Of a DNA stretch of 64,000 bases, positions 47,383 through 55,639 are shown piece by piece. Under the pieces are notes generated by a model. The model was not told where the DNA came from. It searched no databases and saw only the letters and a list, made by a program, of their open reading frames with translations. The stretch lies in the NCBI GenBank assembly GCA_017464135.1, contig JAFUEB010000004.1:1-64000 (forward strand), read 5' to 3'. Each line of letters begins with the position of its first letter. Positions within the stretch are counted from its first letter, which is position 1. The DNA is from Candidatus Saccharimonadota bacterium. Lineage in GTDB: Bacteria; Patescibacteriota; Saccharimonadia; Saccharimonadales; Saccharimonadaceae. A program made the position numbers and the translations under genes.

Positions 47383-47408
47383 TTTTTAAATCATGCTAAA
47401 ATTGGGTC

Positions 47409-48179
47409 ATGATTGCAATTTTTGCTATTCTTATTTTCGTGGTTTATCTTTCTTTCTTTTTCCCGGTTGAAGAGAAGGTTAAAGAGAAGGAAGAGCGCTC
47501 ACCGAAATACAATGCACAGATGCGTAAGCTTTGGCAGGTTGCTCAGACTTCAATGAAAGAACGCAAACCTTTTCGCGCTGAGAAAGCTTTGCTTACGATT
47601 CTAAAGTTTGACGAAAAGAATGCAGCAGCCTATAACCGTCTTGGAATTCTTTATGCAAAGGATCAGAAATACGATGAAGCGGTCGAGTGTTTTGAAATTG
47701 CACAGTCGCTCGATAATAATCCGGCCTCAATTCATAACGCAGGCCTTATTTATCTAGAAACTGGTGAATACGAGAAAGCAGAGATGGCATTTTTGCAAGC
47801 AATTCAACTTGAAGGCGATGTACCGTCTCGATATATGGCGCTCGCGAAGGCTGAAGAGAAGATGGGGAACATGAAGAAAGCCGTGGAAGCACTTGAGAAT
47901 TCTTACGAGCTTGACCCGAATGTAGCGACGCTACGTCAAATTTTGGCAATTTACGAGACGACCGGTGATACTGAAGCCGCGACGGCAGTAACGGCAAGAA
48001 TTGAAGAGCAAATCGTGAAAGACAACGAAGCGAAGAAAAAACATGCCGCTAGAACCACTGTTGAGGCTAAGAAAAAACTCCCGATTCGCAAGGCGACTAA
48101 AGCGGTAGTAAAAGCACCAAGCAAGGTTGTAAGTTCTACCAAATCGGCGGTTAAGAGCATCAAGCGCAAACGAATTTAG
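47409..48179 (+). CDS. Membrane-anchored TPR protein
   Basis: 256 residues: an N-terminal TM (IAIFAILIFVVYLSFFFPV), then at least three to four TPR units (for example AAAYNRLGILYAKDQKYDEAVECFEIAQSL and ASIHNAGLIYLETGEYEKAEMAFLQAI), and a very basic C-terminus (KKKLPIRKATKAVVKAPSK...KRKRI) that could bind nucleic acid or phospholipid. TPRs mediate protein contacts; the partner is unknown. TAAAAT (47397-47402) ends 6 nt before the ATG, giving a likely leaderless mRNA. Confidence 0.85.
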   Translation: MIAIFAILIFVVYLSFFFPVEEKVKEKEERSPKYNAQMRKLWQVAQTSMKERKPFRAEKALLTILKFDEKNAAAYNRLGILYAKDQKYDEAVECFEIAQSLDNNPASIHNAGLIYLETGEYEKAEMAFLQAIQLEGDVPSRYMALAKAEEKMGNMKKAVEALENSYELDPNVATLRQILAIYETTGDTEAATAVTARIEEQIVKDNEAKKKHAARTTVEAKKKLPIRKATKAVVKAPSKVVSSTKSAVKSIKRKRI

Positions 48180-48208
48180 TTGATTTTTAACTATTACTAG
48201 TGTATAAT
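48180..48208 (+). promoter_or_regulatory. Promoter of tRNA-Tyr
   Basis: TTGATT (48180-48185), 17-base spacer, TATAAT (48203-48208), 9 bases before the tRNA. Confidence 0.75.
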
Positions 48209-48217
48209 AAGTTTACT

Positions 48218-48302
48218 GCTGGAATCGTCTAGTGGCAATGACAAGAGACTGTAAATCTCTCGCCTTCGGGCTTCGTAGGTTCGAGTCCTACTTCCAGCAC
48301 CA
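48218..48302 (+). tRNA. tRNA-Tyr (anticodon GTA)
   Basis: Class II tRNA with a long variable arm. Acceptor GCTGGAA / TTCCAGC, anticodon stem GAGA.../...TCTC around CTGTAAA (anticodon GTA), variable stem GCC-TTC-GGGC region, T arm GTAGG-TTCGAGT-CCTAC, discriminator A and encoded CCA. Confidence 0.94.
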
Positions 48303-48328
48303 TGACTCTTAGGGAGTCTTTTTTTACG
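48282..48328 (+). repeat. tRNA-Tyr 3' end plus terminator, copy 1
   Basis: 47 bases comprising the last 21 nt of tRNA-Tyr and the terminator hairpin GACTC-TTAGG-GAGTC-TTTTTTT. Copy 2 lies at 48346-48392 (45 of 47 identical, period 64). Confidence 0.92.
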
Positions 48329-48345
48329 GACTCGCGCTACGCGAG

Positions 48346-48392
48346 CGAGTCCTACTTCCAGCACCACGACTCTTAGTGAGTCTTTTTTTACG
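48346..48392 (+). repeat. tRNA-Tyr 3' end plus terminator, copy 2
   Basis: Second copy of the 47-base unit. The 17-base joint between copies lets GGACTCGC pair with GCGAG(C)GAGTCC. Attachment-site-like scar or local duplication. Confidence 0.9.
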
Positions 48393-48394
48393 TA

Positions 48395-49267
48395 TTATTT
48401 GGACTCTAGTTTTGATACACTCGACAAAACGTATTTACCTGATTCTTTATGGAAGAGTAGCTCGTAGCGATGAAGGCGGGTGGAGTATTCATTTAAGATA
48501 TTTTCGGCGGCAGAGTTTTGAGCTTTTTTGCTAGAAATTGTATTATCATTATTTGCTGGGAAATCAATGATTTCTCCATCTACAAGTTCGATTTTCCATT
48601 TTTCCTGGCCTTCAACATATTTAGCAACATCGTGATCGAAAACTATTTTTAAATCATCGCCATTTAGTTGATAAGAGACTTGTTTAGTTAACCAATAAAT
48701 ACCGCTACATCCGGCTCCGTACGGTTGATAGAGAAAGGTTTTTGAGTCATTATCTGGCGTGAAAGATACGCCGCCCTTAGATACAGTTAGATTAATAAAG
48801 CTTAAATCCTTAGCTACGCCAAATAATTCTTTATATTTATTGTTTAATTCGTCATAATCAATTGTAGTAGCGTTTTCGGTGCCTCTAGCTTGACCGGTTG
48901 GTGTGTTTATGAAAGCGATATAAGCTTTCAGGGCTTCACCGGTTGCGTCGTATTTTGTTTCGAAAATTGTTTCACCACAAACATTCGCTTTAGTATATTT
49001 TTCGGCTAGCACTTTTACTGCCCAGTCTAGTTCCACTTTTTCGTCGTTGGATGATTTTTCTTTAGGCTCGGAGCCTTGGCTCTTCGGCTGAAGTAGTTCA
49101 TAGATTCCGAAGGCAAATCCGGACACAGCCAAGATGGCAAGAAAAACAATTGTCGTAATAAGCGCTTTTAGGGTAGTATTTTCTTTTGATGGGTTTGTCG
49201 GAACGATATTTAATGTCACATCATTTTCATTTTTTATTTGTGAATCTTGTGAAGTTGTATTATTCAT
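48395..49267 (-). CDS. Hypothetical single-TM outer protein
   Basis: 290 residues with no recognised family: a polar Asn/Ser/Thr-rich N-terminus, one TM helix (ITTIVFLAILAVSGFAFGIYELL), a charged linker and an outer domain of about 200 residues with cysteines in NVCGETIF and GAGCSGIYWL. The layout (unstructured inside, TM, globular outside, conserved 'CGE' and 'GCxG') parallels the 37052 protein, suggesting a divergent pair. TAGAAT (49279-49274, minus strand) ends 6 nt before the ATG, so the mRNA is probably leaderless. Confidence 0.72.
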   Translation of the reverse strand: MNNTTSQDSQIKNENDVTLNIVPTNPSKENTTLKALITTIVFLAILAVSGFAFGIYELLQPKSQGSEPKEKSSNDEKVELDWAVKVLAEKYTKANVCGETIFETKYDATGEALKAYIAFINTPTGQARGTENATTIDYDELNNKYKELFGVAKDLSFINLTVSKGGVSFTPDNDSKTFLYQPYGAGCSGIYWLTKQVSYQLNGDDLKIVFDHDVAKYVEGQEKWKIELVDGEIIDFPANNDNTISSKKAQNSAAENILNEYSTRLHRYELLFHKESGKYVLSSVSKLESK

Positions 49268-49328
49268 ATGCTTATTCTAGCATGATTCGTCAGATATGAA
49301 ATACTTTTATCCATGGTATAATATTGTT

Positions 49329-49976
49329 ATGGAACGGAGCAAGGTGATTGTCAAATCTGGTGTGATTTTTATCTTGGTAAATTTTTTGCTGGCTGTTTTT
49401 AATCTTGTGATTGGACTAATTTCTGGCTCCATTGCGATTTCTTCTGATGCAGTGCATAGTTTAATTGATGCGATTTCGGGTTTTATTATTGTTGGTTGTG
49501 AGCGACTATTAAAGTATGGAAAATTTAGCAAGAGCCGTAAAAAGATTGAGCGAATTGCAACTAGTATTATTGCTATGATTATTATCGCGGCTGGGGTACA
49601 TATTTCGGTGGAATCGGTCGAGAAAATAATTACACCAGATGAAGTTGAATATTCGATTTGGACGGTGGTTGTTTTGGTCGGCTCAATCGCTGCAAAGCTT
49701 TGGCTTGCGCTTTATCTAAAGAACAATGGCAAGAAATATGATTCTGATGTACTCACTGCGTCATCGGCAGAAACTTTCAACGATATGTTGATTTCGGTAG
49801 CGGTATTTATTTCAATTCTCATTTATATGCTCTTTAAGGTTGATATCGAAGCTTATATTTCACTCGGTGTGGCTTTGATAATTTTTAAGATTGGCTTTGA
49901 ATTCTTGTTCCCAGACATGTCGCATCATCACCATCATCCACTTGAGTCCGATCATTCACACGGCGCCAAGATCTAG
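49329..49976 (+). CDS. Cation diffusion facilitator (CDF) transporter
   Basis: CDF proteins export divalent metals by proton exchange. Residues carry the family motif SGSIAISSDAVHSLIDAISG in TM2, with Asp and His metal ligands, and a second SSAETFNDMLISV in TM5. About six TM helices are predicted, and the C-terminus is His-rich (SHHHHHPLESDHSHG). The cytoplasmic domain of many CDFs is missing, so the protein is short (215 aa). Start 49329 is preferred because TATAAT (49317-49322) ends 6 nt before it; an in-frame ATG at 49296 has no Shine-Dalgarno and would precede the -10. Confidence 0.88.
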   Translation: MERSKVIVKSGVIFILVNFLLAVFNLVIGLISGSIAISSDAVHSLIDAISGFIIVGCERLLKYGKFSKSRKKIERIATSIIAMIIIAAGVHISVESVEKIITPDEVEYSIWTVVVLVGSIAAKLWLALYLKNNGKKYDSDVLTASSAETFNDMLISVAVFISILIYMLFKVDIEAYISLGVALIIFKIGFEFLFPDMSHHHHHPLESDHSHGAKI

Positions 49977-50023
49977 TTGCTTGTGTTTATCTAGCAAAAT
50001 GCTAAAATAATCATAAGTAGGTT

Positions 50024-53000
50024 ATGGATACACACTGGATAAATAGGAAAGTGCGATTATTCAAATTGAGATTTAAATCTCTCGGTTTTTTGAATACTTG
50101 TGCTTCTTTCGCGTTGGTAATACTTTCCATTGGTGTATTTTTCCCATTTACAAATATTTTCAAGACAACTGATGCGCATTTGGATCTTACTGGTGACTCG
50201 TCTATTACGATGACATCGACTAAGAGCACTGCGTCCGTTACGATTCAACCGTCGCTCACTGGTGTTTTTGAAACAACTTCAGGTAGTGGCGATATCGCAT
50301 TTACAGTGTCGACGAACAACTATACAGGCTATGAGTTGTCTGTTCATAGTACAAATACAACTTTGGACCATAACAGCAGTTCGTTTTTGCCACTTGTTTC
50401 TGCGGTGACAGCGGCACAATTTGCGAATGGCGGTAATACTACGCTCAACAATCGTTGGGGTTACAAACCGAATTATTACAACTCAGAAACCAATACTAAG
50501 TACTATGGCTCGACGACTTCATCGGTGGTGCTTGATAGGACTTCGGTGGCGAACACTACGGCTAAACAGTACACGATTTCGCTGGGTGCAAGAGCGGATG
50601 CATCAATACCAATGGGTACGTATGTTAACGATAGCTTTACTTTGGAAGCGGTCGCCAACGTGGTGCCTTCTTCGATTCTAACCGTAGCGTATACAACTGG
50701 CATTATTGGCGTTTCGATTGATGGTCATGCGGTTGCGGATGGTGAAACTGTCGAATTGATTAGGGATATTCCGTATACGATTGCGGTGACTTATAATTCG
50801 CCGGCCTATGCATTTAGTTCGTGGTCGGCCACTTCTGGTACGCTTGGTTCGACTTCTTCCGAGTCGACAACTTATACGATTGGTGCGACGAACGCAACGC
50901 TCACGGCTAATGCGGTACCAAATCAATATGACATTACAATTAAGACTGCTACTGGCGTCAGTAAAGTTAGCCTCAACGGTGTAGAGTGTACGAGTACTTC
51001 TGGCTGCGTAGTGACGGCTTTGACATATGGTAGTACTTATAATTTAATTGCAACTCTTGCGACTGGGTATAATTTTTCGGCTTGGTCAAACAGCAGTAAT
51101 AAGGGTTATATTGCGGCGAACTCTGCTTCGACTTCCTTTACAGTTGGGAATGGTACGACGACACTCGCGCCTTCGACTACTCCTAAAACATATACAATTA
51201 CGCTGAACGGAAACGGTGCCACTACGGCTGGTTCTGCCTCGGCTACTGCGACATATAATTCCACGACACTTTCCGCGATTACGCGTCCGCAGAGGAAATA
51301 TACGGTTTCTGGTTTTAGTACTGCGAATAACCGTGCATCAGGTGCTAGCGTTACTTCTACTTCTACGCTTACGAGTACCTATACATTTAATGGTTGGTAT
51401 AAAGAATCTGGCGCAACTAATAAAATTGCTTCGAATGCGGCAACCCCAGTGCTTCAGGCTAGCACCAGTTATACCGATTCTACTGGACATTGGACCTCGA
51501 CTTCCGCTCAAACGCTTTACGCGGGGTGGTCGTCTGCTCCTGTAACGCTTCCGAGTATTAGCAAAAATGATTATACTTGTGGTTGGACTACTGTTCAGTC
51601 TGGTGCTACTTCTATCATGTATTATTCTGGTGATCCGGTCACCCCAACCAGCAATATGACTCTTTACGGCGTCTGCATTCCTCCAGCAATGCAGAATTTG
51701 GCTGCCAATAAATGTACTACTACGGTTAAAGAAGTTCGTGATACCCGTGATGGCCATATCTATACTATCAAGAGAATGAATGATGGTGTTTGTTGGATGA
51801 CAGAAAATCTTGAACTAGGCGCAACAGATCTTAGTGTTGCCTTAACTTCTGCAAATTCCAATCTTTATACCACTATTCCGGCTGCAACCTTTAATGGTTG
51901 GCGAAAGACATCTGGGTCGAATACATATACGGCTGGCGAGTATATTCAAGTTTCGGGTAATGATGCGGTTAACGGCTCGCCTTATGGTGTTTTGTACAAC
52001 TATTATGCCGCTTCTGGCGGTACAATTTCCGGCTCAACTAATACAGGTGATTCGACATATGATATTTGTCCAGCTGGATGGAGATTGCCATCAGGTACGA
52101 GGAACACAGGCGAGTTCCATGACTTCGCGAACTATTACAGTACGAATACTGTGCTCCAACAAGCAGTTTCTAGTGGTGGTGCCGGAATGACGCTCAGCGG
52201 TATCTTTACTAGTTCGACGCCGACTTCTAAAGACTGGCTGTCTAGTTATTGGTCTTCAAGTGTAGCGGATTCTGGATGTTTCTCACGTAATGGTAAAATG
52301 CTTGGTTTCGAGTTTACTAATAATAGTTCTACGGTTTATGCTGATGCTTGTAATGATCGTGCTAGCGGCCATTTGATTCGATGCGTGCTTGATGAATCAA
52401 AGATTTCTGACCTGACATATCTACAAGACTTTGCGTCGCTTACGAATGCTGGTCGTAAGGGTGTGATTGCTTCGATGGGTCTTGGCACACAGTATCAATT
52501 AACTGACATTCGCGATAACAAGAAATATTACATTGCGAAACTGGCTGATGGCAATGTTTGGATGACGCAGAACCTTGATCTTGATCTTGAGACATCACCG
52601 GTTAGCGTTGTAGCATTGACGCCGGCCAATACAGATATTCCGTCGAACTGGACTCCTTCTTCGGCCACTCGCACTAACACCTCGTGGACATTCACAACTA
52701 CGGCTCCACAATCCTATAACCCTGGTACTAAGTATTGGAATGGCAATACGCATGATGGTAGTGGCACGAGCACTTCTTATATTAGTAATTCTGGCACGGC
52801 GCAGTACCATCTTGGCAACTATTACAACTGGACGGCGGCGGTAGCCCTTAATGATAGCTCTAGCTACACGACGGCTGGCGTGTTGCTTGACCAGTCTATT
52901 TGTCCGGCTGGCTGGACGCTTCCGCGTGGTGGTTATGGCGCATCGACTTATTATACTTTGTCTTATCAATATTCTGGCAATATCTGGCTCTCACCGACTT

Positions 53001-53215
53001 ACTTTGCACTTTCGGGTACTTGGGGCGGTTCTTATGATAGTGTTGGCTTTACGGCTATGTACTGGGCGACTGGCGCCAAGAATGCCGATCGTGCCTACTA
53101 TGCCGATTTCTCTTCCGATGGTTCTCGTAACGTTGGTACTGGTGGTTATGATCGTGATATGGGCCTTCCTGTGCGCTGTATCGCTCGCCCGGCTGCCGCT
53201 TATATTACACAATAA
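50024..53215 (+). CDS. Secreted FISUMP-domain protein 3 (mosaic)
   Basis: 1,063 residues. A basic start and hydrophobic segment (FALVILSIGVFFPFTNIF) precede the beta domain with NNRWGYKPNYYNSE, as in the 23123 and 58297 genes. The middle (about 50929-51685) matches the beta-repeat block of protein 1 (18646-19393), including ATLATGYNFS, ITRPQRKY, FNGWYKE and LYGVCIP. Two FISUMP domains follow (cores near 52063 and 52900), the first of the Cys-paired class and the second of the Cys-less class. It ends RCIARPAAAYITQ with no sorting signal. AGTAGG precedes ATG 50024; TAAAAT lies at 50003-50008. Confidence 0.9.
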   Translation: MDTHWINRKVRLFKLRFKSLGFLNTCASFALVILSIGVFFPFTNIFKTTDAHLDLTGDSSITMTSTKSTASVTIQPSLTGVFETTSGSGDIAFTVSTNNYTGYELSVHSTNTTLDHNSSSFLPLVSAVTAAQFANGGNTTLNNRWGYKPNYYNSETNTKYYGSTTSSVVLDRTSVANTTAKQYTISLGARADASIPMGTYVNDSFTLEAVANVVPSSILTVAYTTGIIGVSIDGHAVADGETVELIRDIPYTIAVTYNSPAYAFSSWSATSGTLGSTSSESTTYTIGATNATLTANAVPNQYDITIKTATGVSKVSLNGVECTSTSGCVVTALTYGSTYNLIATLATGYNFSAWSNSSNKGYIAANSASTSFTVGNGTTTLAPSTTPKTYTITLNGNGATTAGSASATATYNSTTLSAITRPQRKYTVSGFSTANNRASGASVTSTSTLTSTYTFNGWYKESGATNKIASNAATPVLQASTSYTDSTGHWTSTSAQTLYAGWSSAPVTLPSISKNDYTCGWTTVQSGATSIMYYSGDPVTPTSNMTLYGVCIPPAMQNLAANKCTTTVKEVRDTRDGHIYTIKRMNDGVCWMTENLELGATDLSVALTSANSNLYTTIPAATFNGWRKTSGSNTYTAGEYIQVSGNDAVNGSPYGVLYNYYAASGGTISGSTNTGDSTYDICPAGWRLPSGTRNTGEFHDFANYYSTNTVLQQAVSSGGAGMTLSGIFTSSTPTSKDWLSSYWSSSVADSGCFSRNGKMLGFEFTNNSSTVYADACNDRASGHLIRCVLDESKISDLTYLQDFASLTNAGRKGVIASMGLGTQYQLTDIRDNKKYYIAKLADGNVWMTQNLDLDLETSPVSVVALTPANTDIPSNWTPSSATRTNTSWTFTTTAPQSYNPGTKYWNGNTHDGSGTSTSYISNSGTAQYHLGNYYNWTAAVALNDSSSYTTAGVLLDQSICPAGWTLPRGGYGASTYYTLSYQYSGNIWLSPTYFALSGTWGGSYDSVGFTAMYWATGAKNADRAYYADFSSDGSRNVGTGGYDRDMGLPVRCIARPAAAYITQ

Positions 53216-53247
53216 ATAATTTCTTACTATTATGTTACAATAAAAAT

Positions 53248-53988
53248 ATGAATAAGTATGTTAAACGCGGTTTTAGCGTCTGGTTAATCTTTATCAAGAA
53301 TAAAATTGCTTCAGCCATCATGATGCTCATGGGTGGCGTGATGATGTTTATGGGGGCACTGCAAGGGAAGGGTAATGATACGAAAACTTTGCCACTAGTA
53401 ATCACTTTAATCGGTGCAGGTTTGGCGTTTTGGGCTTTATTCCGTCTAGGCTATTTGAAATCGAATCTCGATAACCTAAGTAGTAGCGAGCGTGAGGAGA
53501 AAGTAGTTGGGAAAAAGCTTTTTTGGCTTCAAATTGCGGAATCGGCGCTTTACTGTGCAGTGGCAGGGCTTGGCATTTTCTTGCTCATGAATACAGACTT
53601 TACGAACATTTGTTTGAATTTGATGTCCGGCTTCTTTACGACATTAAACGGTGTTTTGAACTTAATCTCGACGATTAAGAATCGCGATAAGAAGGATTTT
53701 CGCTGGAAGTTTATGATCTGTGTGATGATTTGTGAACTTATTCTCGGGCCATACTTCTTGATTTGTTGTAATTCGATTGATATCAATGGTTATATCATTA
53801 TGGGTGCGCTAACGTCGGTGGCTGGCGTGATTGAGGTAATTAATGCGCTCACACGCGAGAATGTCCATAATACGATTAATGATGGTAAGGAGATTGTCCA
53901 CACCATTAAAGGCGATAAGAAGGTGGAAGAAGCCGAGATTGATGAGCCAGAAGAAGTCGCCAAGATTGATAAATCGGTTGAAGAGTAG
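53248..53988 (+). CDS. Multi-TM membrane protein, DUF308-like
   Basis: 246 residues with about six hydrophobic segments in pairs (IASAIMMLMGGVMMFMGAL, LVITLIGAGLAFWALF, ALYCAVAGLGIFLLM, LNLMSGFFTTLNGVLNLI, FMICVMICELILGPYFLI, YIIMGALTSVAGVIEVINAL), then a charged Glu/Lys tail. The repeated two-helix pattern with a GxxxxxxG spacing resembles the HdeD/DUF308 superfamily, but that is tentative and no enzymatic motif is visible. TACAAT (53236-53241) ends 6 nt before the ATG with no Shine-Dalgarno. Confidence 0.7.
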   Translation: MNKYVKRGFSVWLIFIKNKIASAIMMLMGGVMMFMGALQGKGNDTKTLPLVITLIGAGLAFWALFRLGYLKSNLDNLSSSEREEKVVGKKLFWLQIAESALYCAVAGLGIFLLMNTDFTNICLNLMSGFFTTLNGVLNLISTIKNRDKKDFRWKFMICVMICELILGPYFLICCNSIDINGYIIMGALTSVAGVIEVINALTRENVHNTINDGKEIVHTIKGDKKVEEAEIDEPEEVAKIDKSVEE

Positions 53989-53991
53989 TGG

Positions 53992-54020
53992 TTGATAATT
54001 ACCGGTTGATGTGGTAGAAT
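53992..54020 (+). promoter_or_regulatory. Promoter of tRNA-Thr
   Basis: TTGATA (53992-53997), 17-base spacer, TAGAAT (54015-54020), 9 bases before the tRNA. Confidence 0.75.
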
Positions 54021-54029
54021 ATTTTTAGT

Positions 54030-54105
54030 GCCGCGATAGCTCAGTCGGTAGAGCGCATCCATGGTAAGGATGAGGTCACGAGTTCAAATCTCGTTCGCGG
54101 CTCCA
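54030..54105 (+). tRNA. tRNA-Thr (anticodon GGT)
   Basis: Acceptor GCCGCGA / TCGCGGC, D arm GCTC...GAGC, anticodon stem CATCC/GGATG around ATGGTAA (anticodon GGT), T arm CACGAG-TTCAAAT-CTCGT region, discriminator T and encoded CCA. Confidence 0.94.
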
Positions 54106-54123
54106 TTTTAGAATAATAAGAGG

Positions 54124-54156
54124 ACTGCTCTGGCATAAAAGCCAGGGCAGTTTTTG
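54124..54156 (+). terminator. Intrinsic terminator after tRNA-Thr
   Basis: Eleven-bp stem ACTGCTCTGGC (54124-54134) / GCCAGGGCAGT (54141-54151), one G-U pair, 6-nt loop, T run. Confidence 0.9.
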
Positions 54157-54185
54157 TTTTAGTTTTGTTTTTCTAGATCCACTAA

Positions 54186-54535
54186 GTGCAATCTTTTCGT
54201 AGCAGCTTTGTGGTCAGAGTGGAAACCCCACTTGTACCTCGATCCTAATATTAAACCTAATAAGAAAGGATTGCTGCTATATCTTGAGAATAGTGCTTTG
54301 CCGTATTTGCTCCGGCTTAACCAATCGAGCCAAGGTAATTACTCCACTAAAAATTATATTGTTGTCGTGAGGTTGAGCCGGAACATGATAGAAGCTTTAT
54401 CCGGATCGATAAGTGCCGCAATTGAATTTTAGGCATAAATTCAAAGCATCCAGCACTTTATCTGCCGAACAATTTGAGGTTTTCCTCGCAAATCTTGTCG
54501 ATCCAGATACTGCTTCTATCTGCTATAATTAAATT
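54186..54535 (+). pseudogene. Possible decayed coding remnant
   Basis: No intact gene is convincing here. Three short plus-strand stretches in different frames look protein-like: VQSFRSSFVVRVETPLVPRS (54186-54248), a 74-codon frame from TTG 54208, and a stretch from about 54413 reading LSAEQFEVFLANLVDPDTA, ending in TAA at 54530-54532. Their shifting frames suggest a gene degraded by indels; the family is not identified. Alternatively it is non-coding. Confidence 0.3.
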
Positions 54536-54646
54536 ATGCCGATTTTAGTTATTACTATTATCGTTGTCGCCGCGATTATCGCGGTTGCATTCCTTGTCAG
54601 CTTCGGTAAGGATTTATCGAAGATTTTTAAGAAGAAAAAGAAATGA
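54536..54646 (+). CDS. 36-residue single-TM small protein
   Basis: A hydrophobic helix (ILVITIIVVAAIIAVAFLV) followed by SFGKDLSKIF and a poly-Lys end (KKKKK), so a membrane micro-protein with a basic cytoplasmic tail. The ATG lies exactly 6 nt after TATAAT (54524-54529), the same arrangement seen at other genes in this window, which is the main reason to accept such a short frame. It converges with the 54648 gene. Function is unknown. Confidence 0.6.
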   Translation: MPILVITIIVVAAIIAVAFLVSFGKDLSKIFKKKKK

Positions 54647-54647
54647 T

Positions 54648-55409
54648 TTATTGCTGATCTTTTAATTTTGCTATTCCGTATAGCAAGTGGCCTAGCGCTT
54701 CGAATGGCTTAATTGAGTAGATATGCCCTAATCTGCGCTCGTAAAATAGTTTACCGTTTTCGTATTGCTCATATTGCCACGCAGTACCATCAAGGGCCTC
54801 TATTTTATGATCTTCTTTCGCGCCGTCCTTTAATAATGAAAAGATCTTTTTATACTCGTCGTCTGAAATCGCAGTCTTAGTTCTCGTAAATTTTTCACCC
54901 CAATTTCTATATAGCACTTCCATTGTTTTGTCGGTATAGATTTTCCATATAGTTTTATCCCAGTTACCAGGCCCAAGCATGGCCCAACATTGGTGCTGTA
55001 CGATTAGGGATATCTCTTTAGACTCATCTATATCCTCGTCGAGCGAATAGAGGAATGCTTTTGGCAGAACCACATTTTTAGTTCTATCTTCAAAATACAT
55101 TGCAATTTCATCAGGGCTATATCCAGCAATACCGCAACCGATTTCAGTCACTAGAAAAGTCAGCTCGGGATGTTTTTTGGCAAATTGTAGAAAGCGGTAT
55201 ATTTGGTCGACCATTTCATCTTCTGAGTCCATGGTATTGATCGCATAACTTTGGCCTTGTAGGCCCTCTGCTTGTCCTATTTTTGCACCAAATTTATGTA
55301 CGGCGGTTGCAGCTGCTCCGCCAAAATGGGCGCCTTGGCCATTACTACCAAATACGATGATTTCGTCTTTGTCTAATTCCGTAATAAATCCGTTGTTGTC
55401 GTATTTGGC
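54648..55409 (-). CDS. Macro-domain-like protein (phage-associated A1S_2505-type)
   Basis: 253 residues. The N-terminal half contains ELDKDEIIVFGSNGQGAHFGGAAATAVHKFGAKIGQAEGLQGQSYAI and later FLVTEIGCGIAGYSPDEIAMYF, the pattern of a family of phage-related macro-like proteins (VFGSN-x-G-x-HG-GAA...GLQG-SYAI...IGCG-AGY). Macro domains bind or hydrolyse ADP-ribose derivatives; activity here is not shown. The C-terminal half has no recognised domain. Start chosen at MAKYDNNG, two bases past the stop of the zinc-ribbon gene; longer frames overlap that gene. Confidence 0.75.
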   Translation of the reverse strand, partial: AKYDNNGFITELDKDEIIVFGSNGQGAHFGGAAATAVHKFGAKIGQAEGLQGQSYAINTMDSEDEMVDQIYRFLQFAKKHPELTFLVTEIGCGIAGYSPDEIAMYFEDRTKNVVLPKAFLYSLDEDIDESKEISLIVQHQCWAMLGPGNWDKTIWKIYTDKTMEVLYRNWGEKFTRTKTAISDDEYKKIFSLLKDGAKEDHKIEALDGTAWQYEQYENGKLFYERRLGHIYSIKPFEALGHLLYGIAKLKDQQ

Positions 55410-55411
55410 CA

Positions 55412-55639
55412 TTATTCTACTCCAGGATCTGGCTCGTAGGTTTTCTTTAAATCTCTCGAATAATCCATATTGCAATTTTTGCAATGATATTTTGGATCGT
55501 CGCCAGAAAGGCAACATCCGCCAAGTATTACTTCGCCTCGTTCTTCGGCTTCAAACAATTCGGAGCCGGGCATTCCATAAATAATCTCGATGAGATTTTC
55601 GCCACATTTTGGGCATTTTTTAGTCGTCTGGGAACTCAT
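55412..55639 (-). CDS. Small zinc-ribbon protein
   Basis: 75 residues with two CxxC pairs, KKCPKCGENL and YHCKNCNMDY, separated by IEIIYGMPGSELFEAEERGEVILGGCCLSGDDPKY. The IxYGxP...GxVxLGGC pattern recurs in a small uncharacterised family. The four cysteines should bind one zinc. It overlaps the upstream nuclease-like gene by 20 bases and is adjacent to the macro-like gene, so the three are probably one transcript. Confidence 0.8.
   Translation of the reverse strand: MSSQTTKKCPKCGENLIEIIYGMPGSELFEAEERGEVILGGCCLSGDDPKYHCKNCNMDYSRDLKKTYEPDPGVE

Noticed and set aside
54208-54432. Intact 74-codon gene from TTG.
   Set aside because: No ribosome site, no recognisable family, and neighbouring protein-like stretches in other frames suggest decay instead.
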